Notes under the pieces: model-generated
What the model saw: the letters and a program-made list of their open reading frames with translations, nothing else
The model's database searches: none
What the model was told of the DNA's origin: nothing
In this document: one piece after another, positions 37,138 to 49,785 of the stretch
How the letters are laid out: each line of letters starts with the position of its first letter
Numbering within the stretch: the stretch's first letter is position 1
Source: Nematostella vectensis
Lineage: Eukaryota; Cnidaria; Anthozoa; Actiniaria; Edwardsiidae
NCBI RefSeq assembly: GCF_932526225.1
Contig: NC_064048.1
Coordinates: forward strand, 9,758,515 to 9,822,514
Direction of reading: 5' to 3'
DNA length: 64,000 nt
Made by a program: the position numbers and the translations under genes

Positions 37138-39389
37138 GCTTTGATAATATACACACTACGAGTGAATGGTCGTGTCCAAAGGAATGTATTTGAGTTAGTC
37201 GTTTCCCGAGCACTGGAGGTGATGTAATTGTGTGAACGCGTGCTATCGTCCGGGTTCCTTCACAGCACCACTTGTTGTGTTCGCTCCTTCGATGTTGTGA
37301 TGGAGTATCTCTGTGTGGCCTTTCACCCCCAGAGCTAAGGGCTTCTGCGGAAAGGGCCTAATCTCCAAGACCGACGAATTATATAATTGACAGTCGCTCC
37401 ATCAGCAATTGACTTGCATTTACTTTGTGGTTGCCGGGTAGATTTTGCTTTAGCTAGGCAACGACAATGACATGGCTTCCTGACATGTCTTTTAGCCAAT
37501 CAGAGCACGTCGGGCAGTCCTAATAAAAATGCAAATCAGGAATGTAATTGATCCTCAAACTTTAACGCACCGTATCGAGCGAAACCGCAACGCTTAAATA
37601 TATACTCCGTTTGCTTTTAGACGAACTATTTCCGTTCAGGGAACGATATAGACCTTGCTAGATACAAAACTCGGTTCGTTTTCGGTTTTAGCGGACTTAT
37701 GCAAGTCATGGATGAGTGCTGGGAGGCGGGGCTTAAACATGCATTCCTCGAATGCCGGTGCATTCTACCATGACAGTACGGCTCTCCTGAACCCGGTTCC
37801 TATTTCTAGAATATTGGCAGAGAAGGTAGCGGTGAATTTACGTCCTTCCAAAGGCCTGCTGGTTTTATAAGTCGGTGATTTTCAATCTTGCTGTGATATA
37901 GCTCTCTTAAGCGCCTAAATCCTGATTTCGTAAGAATCTAAATATTTACTCGAGGTAGGCGACACGTACAGTTAGCCGACTGTTCTACTATTGTCCAAAA
38001 ATGTCAAGCAGTATTTAACGAAGCAAAATGACAAGGCTTTTTTCTTCGGGATTAAAACTTCCAATAGGCTAAAACCAGAGGTTATTTATGAGCTTGGATG
38101 AAGCTCTACGAGTTTTATTTGTTAAATTACAGGATAATTTCGCCGTGTTATCAAATAATATGAATATTCGTGCGTTTAGCTTGTTGACAAAGTAGACAAA
38201 CAATAGAATGCCCATTGTAAACAATAATTGAGCGCGATTTATCGAACCCATATACATAGGCATTCCTTTGTGGCCACGGAAATATCAGCTTCGTTCAAAA
38301 AAACTCGAGGATTAGGAAACCTACAAATGTGATCGAGATGTTTCTTGTTGAATCTATACACTGATACATGCTAATGCACTTATGTTAGTAGCTACCGGCT
38401 TTATTCCGAATAAATAGGGAAATACTCAATAAAGTAAGGTATATATTTTAACAGATTTCTAGTAAGACTCGAATTTTGCAAGTCGGAAGGTCCGCAAAGG
38501 CTTAAAGTACAAATGAGGTGCATATGCTATTTCCGTTGAGCGCCTTGTGCTTGCGTGAGTAAGCAATGGTTTTCCTTTTAAGCAAATACTTCGCATGCAA
38601 TATAAATACTTATAAAAATAAACAAGAATCTTTTTTTTAAGAAAAGGATGTAGCTTGCACAAAACAATTTGCAGCTGATGTGTTTTGCGCGCAATAGCCA
38701 GGTACAGAGAGCTACTTTGTCATGTTTTTTTTTCGGGTGTGATTGTTTGTGTAAAGTTTTTCTTTTTAAGCCAATAGAACTAATAACATAGCTTGCAAAT
38801 ACGTACAACAAATCAAGGCTTCGTTGACTCCAAGAAGCCTAAAAAAGAGTAATTTCTTCTTTTGTTTCACGATACAGAAAATATCGCCGCGTCCGTAACG
38901 CCGCTCTCAGAAAAAGCTTGACCTCTGACCCGACAGCTGTCTCTTAACGACCGCAGCACGCTTAGCCGTTTGTAGAAATGCACTGAAGTATATACACTCG
39001 TGCACTTAGATGCTACGTGCAGCTGTAGTGATACCTTACTTAATATGGGGCTTTCAGGCGATAGATTATAACTACGCAAACTTTAAACTTAGTACCGCAA
39101 ACCGAAGCACGTGGCGACGGGGTGAAACCTTATACGAGATCGCACCAAAGGAAGAGGGACTTGAGAAATGCTGCTAGTTTAAAACGTATCTTTTTCGTCC
39201 ATTGTTGCTATTATCGTGAAGTGAGACCACGATAAGGCTCTCCAGTCATCATGTTTGGTGCTTTTAGCGCAGTTTCCTAGGTAGGAGTGTAAGATACCTG
39301 TTTGGGTAATATTATGTGAAGGGTGTGGGCACCTGTGTCTTGACAGCTATACATTACTCTTTTTTTCTCATTTTTATACAGTATTTTTA

Positions 39390-39745
39390 TTGTAGATTAG
39401 ACAAAGGGTGCACAAAATAACTTTAGCGAGGGGGTACAGCTATAAATATTCAATCTCTTGCTGTTGCTATAATGCCTTCTTGTAGAATAGACATATGTAG
39501 TTTAGTGAATTCATACAGTTATAAATTATCAATATCTCTTGCTATTTGCGCCTTGTGTTGTGTAGGAAAAAGGACATATGCATTTTAGTGAATTCGTACA
39601 GTTATCAATTATCAATATCTCTTGCTATTCATGCCTTGTGTTGAAGACAAAAGGCATAATGCAATTAAGCATTATAAATTACCGATATTTCTCATGATAC
39701 ATATGCCTTGTGGTTGGGGACAAAAGGCATATGCAATAGCAAATG
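39390..39745. repeat. Degenerate tandem repeat, about 90-100-bp unit, four copies
   Basis: ATCAATATCTCTTGCTATT, TGCCTTGTGTTG, ACAAAAGGCATATG and TTTAGTGAATTC, ACAGTTAT recur in order. Copies two and three are most alike. Confidence 0.8.
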
Positions 39746-42700
39746 AGATTATTTATTGCGAAGCCTTTGTCCAGAGTATTAAACAATCTCCCATCATGGC
39801 TGCAATAATTATTCTTCAGTCATGGTTATTGTCTTGTAAGGTTTACTAACGCGGGCTGGGAGAGACATTTGTTTGAACTGTTAGCCTAGATGCAAATGCT
39901 CAACACGTTCTGCATTTAGCAAAGGCTTTTTCTTTTTCTCTTTCCTTTTTGAGCATCATTCCTTTTTTTTTTAATGAGGCTGAATTAAAATGACAATGCC
40001 CGTCACCGTTTGCCTCTTAAAGGGTTGATGAGCGTCTATTAAAAAGGGAAATAAAAGAGAGTCAATTAGCGGGAGAAAAGGAGGGGCGTGAATTCGTTGA
40101 GATATGCTTTACAGAACCGGAAAAATCCGGATGGTTCAGCTTACTCCCGATAAACAAGTCAGGTTTCTCTGTGCATTCCTATAGATGCATGCATACAAGC
40201 GTTCAATTCAATTGCGAAAGGGAAAAATCAAACAAATAATTGAGACCCATTGTGCGAGTCACAAAGAAAGCTCAATTAGAGGCGCAAAGACACTGTGCGA
40301 ATACTGTGCACACAATGTCGGCTTAATATCAACGGAACGCAATAACTTGCTTTTAAAATAAAACAAACGCAATACACCAGGATATGTAATATAGATTTAA
40401 AGCATAATCAACGAATATTATATCGCTTTCAAGAGCGCTTGCGGGAACCTAGCTGTGCGTTTACCATGTTCCTATATGAGAGGTATACAAACATGCTTTG
40501 AAAAATGCTCCAATATGCATGCACTATCGCTTATGCAAAAGCTTTTTTGCTCATTTTATGCAGGCAGGGAATCGTTTGGTTACATTTATGGTCCTACATT
40601 TATATAATTTTCCATTCTGTTTGTATTACTATTTAGTTAATAGCTATAGATACATAATGTTCACTCAATCCGTGATAACACTAGCTTGCGTGTAGTCAGC
40701 ACAACGCAGGCTATGAGAACACCAGTTTCATCGAAAGCATTTGGTTCGCTGTTTTGAGGTTTTGAGCTTTAAAATAAGTATATAATAACTTTTGGAATCT
40801 ACTTTTTTTCAATGACAACATAAAAATGGCAAAAAGTATTTTGTCGGAGAAATTGGAGAACATGTGCTATTGAGCGTTAGCCTTGTTAAACAAGGGAAAA
40901 TAAAGAGTATCTACGACCTGCCTGTCCTTTGAAGAGGCTACAGCATCATTCTGATGTAAATGATGCTCAGATTTTAAAGTCCCTCACAATCCTCGCGAAG
41001 TAATCAAATAGACCATAAATATTTTTATTTCGGCTATATAACGTGGCCATATACCATATCTTGTCTAATGGCGGTTAATGGGTAAATTGTTCCCTTTAAA
41101 AGGGACGTTTGCAATTTAAGACGTTGCACATGACTATACCATCCGTCCCGTGTTCTTGAGGTCAAATAGAACGCTTGATCGGGTTTTAAAATGATCATGT
41201 ATTCTATAGGCAGGTGTTTCTATGAATGGCGAGCACAGCGTAAACAAAGAGCGGGATGCTGTGGAATGTATACAAAGGCCTTGCTCATTTGAAGTTCTTA
41301 ATACAGAATTGATAAACACCGGCTGCGGTTTCAATCGTTCATATAAGGCCTAGACTACACGAATAAATCGGATAAAACCACAACTTTATCGTTCCGTAAA
41401 CGAAACGATGCTAGAATCCCACACGTTGCTATAAAAAGATTTTTATCGTCACTCTACGCTATGGGCGTGTCTACCACCCAAGCGCCTAGCGAGCCGGGAG
41501 AAGGGCGCCATCTTGTTTGCGCGATGTTTTTTGTATTTAAAGAGGAGGTTACTGTTGTTTCTCTTATTGCTTGAATATGTTTACAGCCATTAGGGTTGTT
41601 TTAATTTTTATGTACTTTTAAAGAGACAGTTTTTTTCCTCCTTTCTAGTTCTTTTTTTTTTTTATTCTAGACATTTAAAGATAATATCTGAATGGTCGGA
41701 AAGGGCCATCGCATAAAAAAATTAGCAATCCTTGGCTTAAAGGCAAAGCAAAAATCCAGATAAAAACTGGCTACGAAAAAAAAAAAAAAAAAAAAAAAAA
41801 CGAAAAAAAATCGAGCAGGAAATGATACGTCGACAGTCTGTTACTTCCCCCTCAGATAGCAAGCTTAGGCTCATCATGCTGTCAGCTTCATTCATAACTA
41901 GGCTCTGGGGCAAATCCAGTGTCTTTGAAAACGTGCAAACTTTTTAACCTTAGATTTTACCGGTAAACCCTAAAGGCAAAAACATGTAATTAGATCTTTA
42001 GAACTTTCGTGCATTTTTCTAATTGAATAACAACATATCGTGCTAATGCCTGGGTTTCTAGGTCCATATGATTACCAAGATAGCGGTAGTTTTTGTGATT
42101 ACAGACACATTCAAGGAAAACAGGAAATAGCGTAAAATCTGTGCGAGCAAGTTAAGAAGCAATATAACGTGTAAGGGTTCTAATCGTCTCGATTTCCTGA
42201 TTGTTTTTGTGTCGGAGCAAAATACAGGAAAGAATAGAATACGCAATTTACAGCTAAGGACTTTCATCGGGTTGAGATAGGTTCTCTGTCACGCTAGAGC
42301 TCGTAGGCAACAAATGCTGCTTGCAGGCGAAGACAAATTGCTCCTGTTTTTATTCTTCTCTGTATTCACAAATTGTAGCAAAGTGGAATAAAGAAAGACA
42401 TAATATAATATTAAGCTCTGTTATTTATTTTTCATATTCAAACACAAATTTCCCTACTATACCTTCATAGAGCCATAAGCTCAATTTGCGCTGCCGTTTT
42501 GTTTCTTCGCTATCTGATTTTCCGCTGAAATACACAGAATTGAATCTTGGATATTTCCTTCAACTAAAACACCATGTTGAAATTAAAATCAGTGTTCAGA
42601 ATTTCGATAACGATGCTCCACAGCAAGATCACATCTGCTCAGGCGCGTAGACAGAGGAGGCGCGCTTCCGGTATGTCACTTCCGCTTTTTTGCCACAGGA

Positions 42701-43439
42701 AACCCAATCTTTTTTTTCTTTTTCTGCTCTTTGAGATGCGTGCGGATGAGGCTAGGTCATTTCTTATAATGGAATCTTCGAATATTCATGACTGCGCCAT
42801 CCCCCCCCCCCCCCCCCCCCCCCTCAGCCAATCCTGGGTACCCGCCTGTCTGCTGGAGGTCATATATAACTAGATGTGCCTGGAATATTTTCCTGTTTTC
42901 GCCGATCGAACATATGCTTTTCATGATCAAATAATTCGCGATTTTTTAACTTCCCTCATAACGCTTGATCTCTTGTAAAAAACTCCCCATTATTAAACCT
43001 ATCATTAAACGTACTTTGAAAAAAAAACTTCCCTACATAGCAACATATTTTCGGCCGATCTCAGCCATATGCTCTTATTATTAAAAGTCGCGATTTCCGT
43101 AAAAGATAAACTCTCTGGGTTATAATAAGTCCTTTATTACACTCGATTGTCATGTTATCAACTCTTGCGGTGACTCTTTACATCTGAAACAGGGTTATGG
43201 GAACCATTAGAAAACGCATTGAAAACTAAAGAAGATATTTCTAAAATTACTACATTGGCCTCGAATATCCGGAAAAGATGGCTGGTATGCGTTTTTTTGC
43301 ACTCGTGTAATGTCGGAGATTGGGATAGAGGGAGAGATTTTAAGCGAGGGACGGAAACGGATGCAGGATCTATTTTAAGAACAACCGGGATTACGGGAAA
43401 AATAAAAGCGATCGGAATAACGTGATTTAGGTCCCTTTT

Positions 43440-43625
43440 CATGGTCGCTTATTGTGGCCACTTATCATGGGCCCCTTATTTTGAACCCTTGTGATGGCCC
43501 CTTATTTTGGACCCTTGTGATGGCCCCTTTTTTGAACTTTTGAGATGGCCCCTTTTTGGACCCTAGTGATGGCCCCTTTTTGGACCCTAGTGATGGCCTC
43601 TTTTTGGACCCTTGTGATGGCCCGA
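43440..43625. repeat. Tandem repeat, about 28-30-bp unit
   Basis: GTGATGGCCCCTTTTTGGACCC and near variants repeat about seven times. Confidence 0.9.
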
Positions 43626-43706
43626 CCAGTATCATGCCCCCGTATCGTGATCGCTTATTATTATGACAATCTCGAGAAACGTACAGTCATTGAAGTCATC
43701 ATCGAA

Positions 43707-43785
43707 GCCATCATCTTTAATGATACAATCTTGACCAAGCCTTAGGCTTATAAGTGGTCAAGATTGTATCATTAAAGATGATGGC
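43707..43785. ncRNA. Perfect 31-bp hairpin; possible small-RNA precursor
   Basis: The left arm 43707-43737 (GCCATCATCTTTAATGATAC...TTGACCA) and right arm 43755-43785 are exact reverse complements over 31 bp, separated by a 17-base loop (AGCCTTAGGCTTATAAG). A 79-nt transcript would form a fully paired stem. Cnidarian microRNA precursors can be highly paired, but the sequence matches no microRNA I know, and an inverted duplication is an equally simple explanation. Confidence 0.35.
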
Positions 43786-44649
43786 AGGATTGGTATTGTC
43801 AGGATTCTACTATTGTATGAAATCTCAATAAAATTGAAGGATTGATTGAAAGACGGAAGTCTATTTAGTGCAACACGGGAAGTAGGCCCATACCCAGGAT
43901 TTTTCTTGGATGGGTGCAAAATCCGAAAAAAATGGACCTAATTTTGAATGAGTTCTCTGATAAAAATCTGACGATCCTCGAGAAAACAAAAAGGGATTTT
44001 TTTTTAAAAAATTAAAAAAAAAATTAAAAAAATTAAAATGCCTTTGCAGTATCTCCACGGGACGTTTATTGTCGGATTTGGCTACATACCAGAGTAATCT
44101 AGCCTAGCTTATGCTTTATAGTTTTCTCTACAAATAGAACGTCCATCGGGAACCGAAGGCGGACCTTCGGCCGTTGTGGGGGGTGCACGTACCCCTCCCC
44201 CTAGGTACGGCCTGGGAAGGCAAGGTGCCTGGAAGGCGAAAATTTCGATAAATTACGGTAAGTCCATTCATCACGTGACACAAGCACCACGTGCACTCTC
44301 AAATCCTCCCCCACCCCCTCCCCACACGCCTCCAAATTCACCCTAAAACTGTCTGGCAGAAATGAAATCGAATCGATGCCTCAGATAACACGAAGGTAAA
44401 TTCTCGAACTAGCCCCTCCAAAAGAACTAGAACCTTGAAGATCGTCAGAACCTTGAAACAAATGTTCCGCTACGCGGGTTAGCGGTATTTTTATCTGCAT
44501 ATAACTACTTTGATAAGATAAGACCCTGTTATAATCCCAGGCCCGATTGTGTCATTTTGTTGCGTTCCCACGCACGGCTGGGGGCAAACTTGAATGATAT
44601 GAACCCGAGCCTCATCCACGATTAAGCGATAAATTTAAAGGAGGCCAAG

Positions 44650-44740
44650 ACAATCACAATGCATTATAATAAGTACCATGACGCACCCTACTTCCATCGG
44701 CTAATTCAAGCAAGTAATAACTGATTCTCGTAATTGAATC
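44650..44740 (+). repeat. Fragment of the interspersed repeat seen at 10729 and 24320
   Basis: CTTCCATCGGCTAATTCAAGCAAGTAA matches the core phrase of the intronic repeats in the lectin gene. Confidence 0.5.
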
Positions 44741-44863
44741 TCTTCATTAATGTATCAGAATAATTTTGGTTTTATTTTGAAGAATTTTAAGCCAATAAAT
44801 CCTACATATGTGGGTAATTGTTATTTCTGTCTCCTTTGAACAGTTGAAAGATCGAAGACAAGA

Positions 44864-44999
44864 ATGTACTCTGAGATTCGGTATTTGCCAGCACGTTTGT
44901 CTGGGTTGACAAGTTCCCTTGGGGGGTGGGGTGGGTGGGGGTGTACTCTGTGATTCGGTATTTTGCCAGCACGTTTGGTAATGGAATGACAAGTTCCCC
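44864..44999. repeat. Two-copy tandem duplication, 77-bp offset
   Basis: TGTACTCTGAGATTCGGTAT, GCCAGCACGTTTG and TGACAAGTTCCC occur twice, separated by a G-rich stretch. Confidence 0.85.
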
Positions 45000-45147
45000 A
45001 TATTAATCAATGGCTGTCGTTTTTCTTAATGGTATAAAAGCGCCTGGGTGCGAGGGTGACCGGTTATATTCTTAAACGTTAGGGACTAGGCTCAAGGCAG
45101 AGCGAGCTAGAAAAACGACAGTTTTTAAAACAAGATTTACTGATATG
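44999..45147 (+). mobile_element. MITE family 1, copy D (internally deleted)
   Basis: Starts CATATTAATCAATGGCTGTC and ends TTTACTGATATG, as the longer copies do. About 150 bp of the middle is missing; the deletion joins GGGACTAGGCTC to the GAGCGAGCTAGAAAAACGAC region. Confidence 0.8.
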
Positions 45148-45443
45148 CGTGGGCGTGGGGGATATTATGGTTTTGGATTTTTGCAACGCGTGTGGGAAAG
45201 GTGTACTAGAGGTGGCAATTGGGCGCAATTGGGCGCGTACCCAGGTATGGCTTAAAGAGAGAGGGGGGGCAGGAATATTGAAAAACATAGTGTTTGCCGA
45301 TCCTTCAATTACGGGAAAAAATGACCCACTGATCCAGCCGGGTGTGCGCGCTGAACCCTGCGCATGCACCTCTCTGTGTACGCGCCTGAGCCTGTGTTAT
45401 CCCCGAACGACAAACTTGTTTGACAGTAATGTGTTTTCCTAAA

Positions 45444-45759
45444 CATATCAGTCAATCTTATCGTAAAAACTTTCGTTTTTCTAGCTCGCTCGGTCTTTTC
45501 CTTATTAGGCATTACATATCATATTTGGGAGTCCGCTTCAATCTTTTTATTTTTTCGCTTTTTTATCGCTCTAGAACTTTGTAAGTCGAGAATTTCCACG
45601 TATACTTGCAGGAATTCGTGTTTACTACGATTTTGCTGGCAGCCATCTTTGTAAATGGAGCCTAGTCTCTAACGTTTTTAGAATATCACAGGTCTCCCGC
45701 GCGCTCGCCCCAGGCTCTTTTAGACCATTCAGAAAAAACGACAGCTATTCTCGATATTG
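45444..45759 (-). mobile_element. MITE family 1, copy C
   Basis: Reads in reverse: CATATCAGTCAATCTTA at the left, then TAGCTCGCTCGGTC, TTCCTTATTAGGCATTACAT, GTGTTTACTACGATTTTGCT, GAGCCTAGTCTCTAACG, and AACGACAGCTATT at the right. Full length but diverged. Confidence 0.85.
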
Positions 45760-46936
45760 AATGACGCAAAAAAAATTTCTATAAATTTTTTAACTTTGTT
45801 TAATCTCAGGTGCTGTGGTGGATTAAAGAGTAGTTCCCTGGTTTTAATATACAAATTATTTACAAGCAAATTCTCCATCGAGGGCATGAGGACTGAACAA
45901 TACCTGAAAAATCCTGGAATCCGCCGGCGAAGCAAACCATTGATGGTTGATGATACAGTGTAACCGCTTTGAAACGGATATATAATGGACACTTTTAAAA
46001 TTCCCGATTCCGATCAATCTCTAATGTTAAAATCTCCATTAAGAGAACACCTCCAAAGTCAAGAGGCTCTCGGTTATATGTGTTTCTCGCTTCCACGACT
46101 CTTTTGTACGTTAGCAAAATACCGCAACTAATCCCTACAGCCTTTCGCAATCTTGCTTTTTTTTTTTTTTGCTTATTGTGTAATATGCATAAGGATATTC
46201 GTTGTTATTTACCTGAACTAGTCGAATCAAAAGGAATACTATACAAAAACTGAGCTGCAACGTACGTGTGTGTAGGAAAGCTCGTTCTTGCGTAGGCGGA
46301 GACTCAGGGTGCGAAATGTTCCGTATCAGTGCGGATCTCAGTTCAAAATATCAGTGAGGTCTAAGTTGCAAAGTGAAGGTTAGTACGATAACGACGAACT
46401 TCAAAGTTAGCGGGAAAAGAATAAGTTATCTTACAACGGGCTACCTGCCCTTGAGTTGCCTATATCCTGTATCTGTAGGCAAAGATTAGTCTGTAATGAC
46501 ATTCTTTCGAATACAAATACCAATGTTTAATATGTTAGGCTCTGCTGTGAAGACTGCTTTTCGATACAACTTTTTCGAACCCATCAGAGACAAAATACAC
46601 CAGGCGCTTACTCGCGTACGCGAGATCGCCCACGTGTACTCGCGCAAAGGATGGCTCGGGTCCGTGCGGGTGAAATTACTGACATGGCTCATTAGCCTCC
46701 AGGTCATAAACTCTATCCAAGGGTCGAGATTAGGGGTATAGTGAGCAGTTTTCTCTCAAAGTATAATATGTACTGTATGTATACAACTTAAAAAGGTCAA
46801 GATCAAATACAGTGGCTCTGTTATTACACTCCAATATGGGCATAAGTGTTGACATTGAAAGGCATGTTGATTTACACGAAATTCACTAGGTGTTAGAGCC
46901 TTAGCAGGCCGCGTAAGATGGGGGGGGCAATACAGA

Positions 46937-47738
46937 AACCCTATTCAGACTAGGGTGTTGGGGCTCTTTAAATTGCTATAATTTCTGAACCATAGCAACT
47001 AAGAGGCTAAGACGTGGTGACTTTTCCTAAAATCTATCTGCAGACGTTTTGATACCATTGACATGTCTCCAAGACGCTCCATGTTACCATGGCAACTGTT
47101 TTTTCCACATATAGGTCTCGCAAAAACGTAGTGAATTTTTCATATTTTGGTCCTGTTTCTCAAATTTAAATGCCTCTTTTGACTTTAAAAGTTAGTTTAG
47201 GTGACAAGTTTCACAACAGAGCTAGACTTTCTTTACCTCGGATATTTTTGGGGGAGGGATGGGTAAATTTTGTTCTCTCGAAGCTGTTGTGAAAAATGTC
47301 ACTAGATTTACTAGATGACACTTTAAAAGCTAATATTATGCATTTATCACTACTATGAGCAGTAATTTGCTTGCAAATACTTTTTTCTGCAATAATTCCA
47401 GAATTTGTCTTTTACAAAAGATCATAAGAATCCAAGATGGCGGATTTTGACATATCTAAATGATGCAAAATGATTTCAACCCGCGTATTTGATAATTTAG
47501 GCAATATTTAAAATAATAGCTAGACACCGTATTTATGATGTCCTTATGACGTCATAACTGATTCGACCACACCTAAAATAGAGCGTGGCGATTCTTTGCA
47601 TGCTGGTGCCCACTGTCTGTAAGTTTGATGGTCATAGCCTAAGCGGTTCATGAAATACGGAGGGGGGCTCTTCCAGCCCCCCCCCCCCCCCCCCCTCAGT
47701 CACAGACAGCTAAAAAAAAGCCCAGTCTGAATAGGGTT
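46937..47738. mobile_element. Nonautonomous DNA transposon with 14-19-bp terminal inverted repeats
   Basis: The left end reads AACCCTATTCAGACTAGGG and the right end is the reverse complement of AACCCTATTCAGACTGGGC, 802 bp in all. No coding frame is seen inside. There is a C-run at about 47679-47694 near the right end. A target-site duplication is not clear, so the superfamily is undecided. Confidence 0.8.
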
Positions 47739-47777
47739 AAGAAAATATTGGGGGGGGGGGGGGGGGGGAAACACAGC

Positions 47778-48073
47778 CATATCATTCAATGGCTGTCGTT
47801 TTTCTAAATGGTCTGAAAGAGTCAGGCGAGCGCGTGGGAGACCTGTGATATTCCAAAACGTTAAGGGACTAGGCTCCATTTCCGATGGCTACCAGCAAAA
47901 TCGTAGTAAACACAGATTCCTGCAAGTTGGAAATTTCCGACTGGAAATTCTCGACTACCAAAGTTCTAGAGCGACAAAAAAGAAAAAAAATGTTTCAAGC
48001 GGACTCTCAAATATGGTATGTAATGCCTAATAAGGAAATGACGACAGTTTTCAAAACAAGATTGACTGATATG
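47778..48073 (+). mobile_element. MITE family 1, copy B
   Basis: Starts CATATCATTCAATGGCTGTC and ends GATTGACTGATATG. It shares GACCTGTGATATTCCAAAACG, GGGACTAGGCTCCATTTCC, GTAGTAAACACAGATTCCTG and GCCTAATAAGGAAATGAC with copy A at 56352-56661. It lies just right of a G-run of about 18 bases. Confidence 0.88.
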
Positions 48074-49599
48074 CAGGACCCTACTGGTCATTCCCTAGTT
48101 ATTTTTGAAAATATCTGGGGGCACGTGTCCTCGGTGCCCCACCCTCTGGCTAAGGCCCTGGGTATACAATGTATCCCCCCTTCCAGATAACAAATGGCTT
48201 GTATTTCACCAAAGGTCCTCACAAAGACGAAACAGGTGACCAGTAGGCTGGGTAGTGCCCACAAATCTTGGGCCACCTGTGGCACACGTCCACCTCTTTC
48301 TCCTCGTAAAGGTTCTCATCCCTATGCTCTGTGTACTTGGTTCCCATGAACATGAATGTCGACATTTAGAAAAGCACGGTTTACCTTTACAATTTACGGG
48401 GTGGGAGACTAGAAAGGAGTTTGAAGGGATTCTGGTTTTGTTTTTCATACAGAATACCCAGACAGTTCATCTCTTTTAGCCCAAGCTCGATATCTATTCA
48501 TATAGAGGCAAATGGAGAGCTTGGAATACCTGTGTTATAGAGAGACAAAAAACAAGCTGCTGCATAGTTATCATCAGGGCATGTTGAAAGAAAAATAAGC
48601 TCTTGTCACGACACCCGTTTTGGCGGTTAAGTCAAGCTAATTTGGATACTAATCGGCATAGACACCCGTAAGATATTTCTCCCCGCAAGGCGCGACAAAA
48701 GCCCGCAAGGCGCGACAAAATCACATTATCTCCACGGGATATGAGCAGCAAAACAAAAGCTAAGTCGGTGGATGGTTAAATTTTTCTCCTTGACCAACCT
48801 TAGGAATGTCAAGTGGAATACTCTAGCGTTTCTCCAAAAGGAGCAAGTAAAAAGGTAATAATTTACTATATATTATAAGATAATTTTACAGTATGTATAT
48901 GGGTTAGTTATTTCTAAGACAAGAATCGCTTTATACTTTTTTTAGGAAGTCTCATACATCCGACATTTTAAGTAATACCCTTGCCATCTTGTCAATCACA
49001 AGTGCCGAGAAAACCTTACTGCTCATCAAACAAATTCGCAAATTAGAATAGCCACCTAGGCAGTTAATTGTAACCTATTGCTTATTGAAAGCTATTGCCT
49101 TTAGGAACGCACATTTAAAATAGACGAATAATAGCGGATGGATATCAAAACTCGAACCCTCGAACCCGAGCATCACGCTAACTGGAACAAAATTCAATCT
49201 CAAAGTAGCAATTCAGTCATTTTTATACTTGAAAACTCAGACCATACAGCATCAAAATCACAACAGAGAGCATAGAGCTAACGGTTTTCAATGTCTGGAA
49301 ATCTCAAGAATGTACTTTTTATTTGTACTTTATAAAAATATATGCAGCCTATCTATGATGCGTGCGGTTACCCTGTGTATGTCCACTCAGTGCGCACCAC
49401 TCGGCCCCAGTCCTGACCAGATCAGTCGGTAATAAACTTATATCCATAAGATAGCTGAAAATATTATCGCCTTTCTTGCTTATTCTCGAAAAACAATAGT
49501 CGGTCGCATTTTAACCTTTCACTTTTATTTTTCCCTATCTTGTTTAAAAGGTTCTCCAGCTTTGTCGACTATTTTTGTTTAATTATCATTTTCAAAAAG

Positions 49600-49785
49600 T
49601 TTTTCCTTTTTTGTTGGCCTAGAACTGCCCTAGAATTCCAATGTAAACTTGCAGGAATTTGTGTTTATATACTACGTGTTTACATAGTGTGTTTCTGGTC
49701 TGGCCGCCATTTTAGAGAAGGGTTCTGGACACTAGCGTTTTAGATTTTGGTTTCCCGCGCGTTCGCCTTAGGCTCTTTGTCTTGT
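49600..49785 (-). mobile_element. MITE family 1, copy E (diverged, ends lost)
   Basis: Internal phrases in reverse orientation: TTGTTGGCCTAGAACT, AAACTTGCAGGAATTTGTGT, GGCCGCCATTT, TCCCGCGCGTTCGCC and TTAGGCTCTTT. The terminal repeats cannot be seen. Confidence 0.6.

Noticed and set aside
42574-42873. 99-residue open frame with a proline run
   Set aside because: The proline run comes from a C homopolymer and there is no domain on either side.
45149-45442. 97-residue open frame between two MITE copies
   Set aside because: It starts next to the end of MITE copy D and covers a low-conservation repeat-like stretch; no domain is seen.
46496-46741. 81-residue open frame on the plus strand
   Set aside because: No recognisable domain, no splice context, and the opposite strand is also open over the same stretch. 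Most likely chance.
48206-48479. Overlapping open frames on both strands near 48.3 kb
   Set aside because: Both strands are open over the same bases, with no domain or splice signals. The stretch may be an old repeat, but I cannot assign it.
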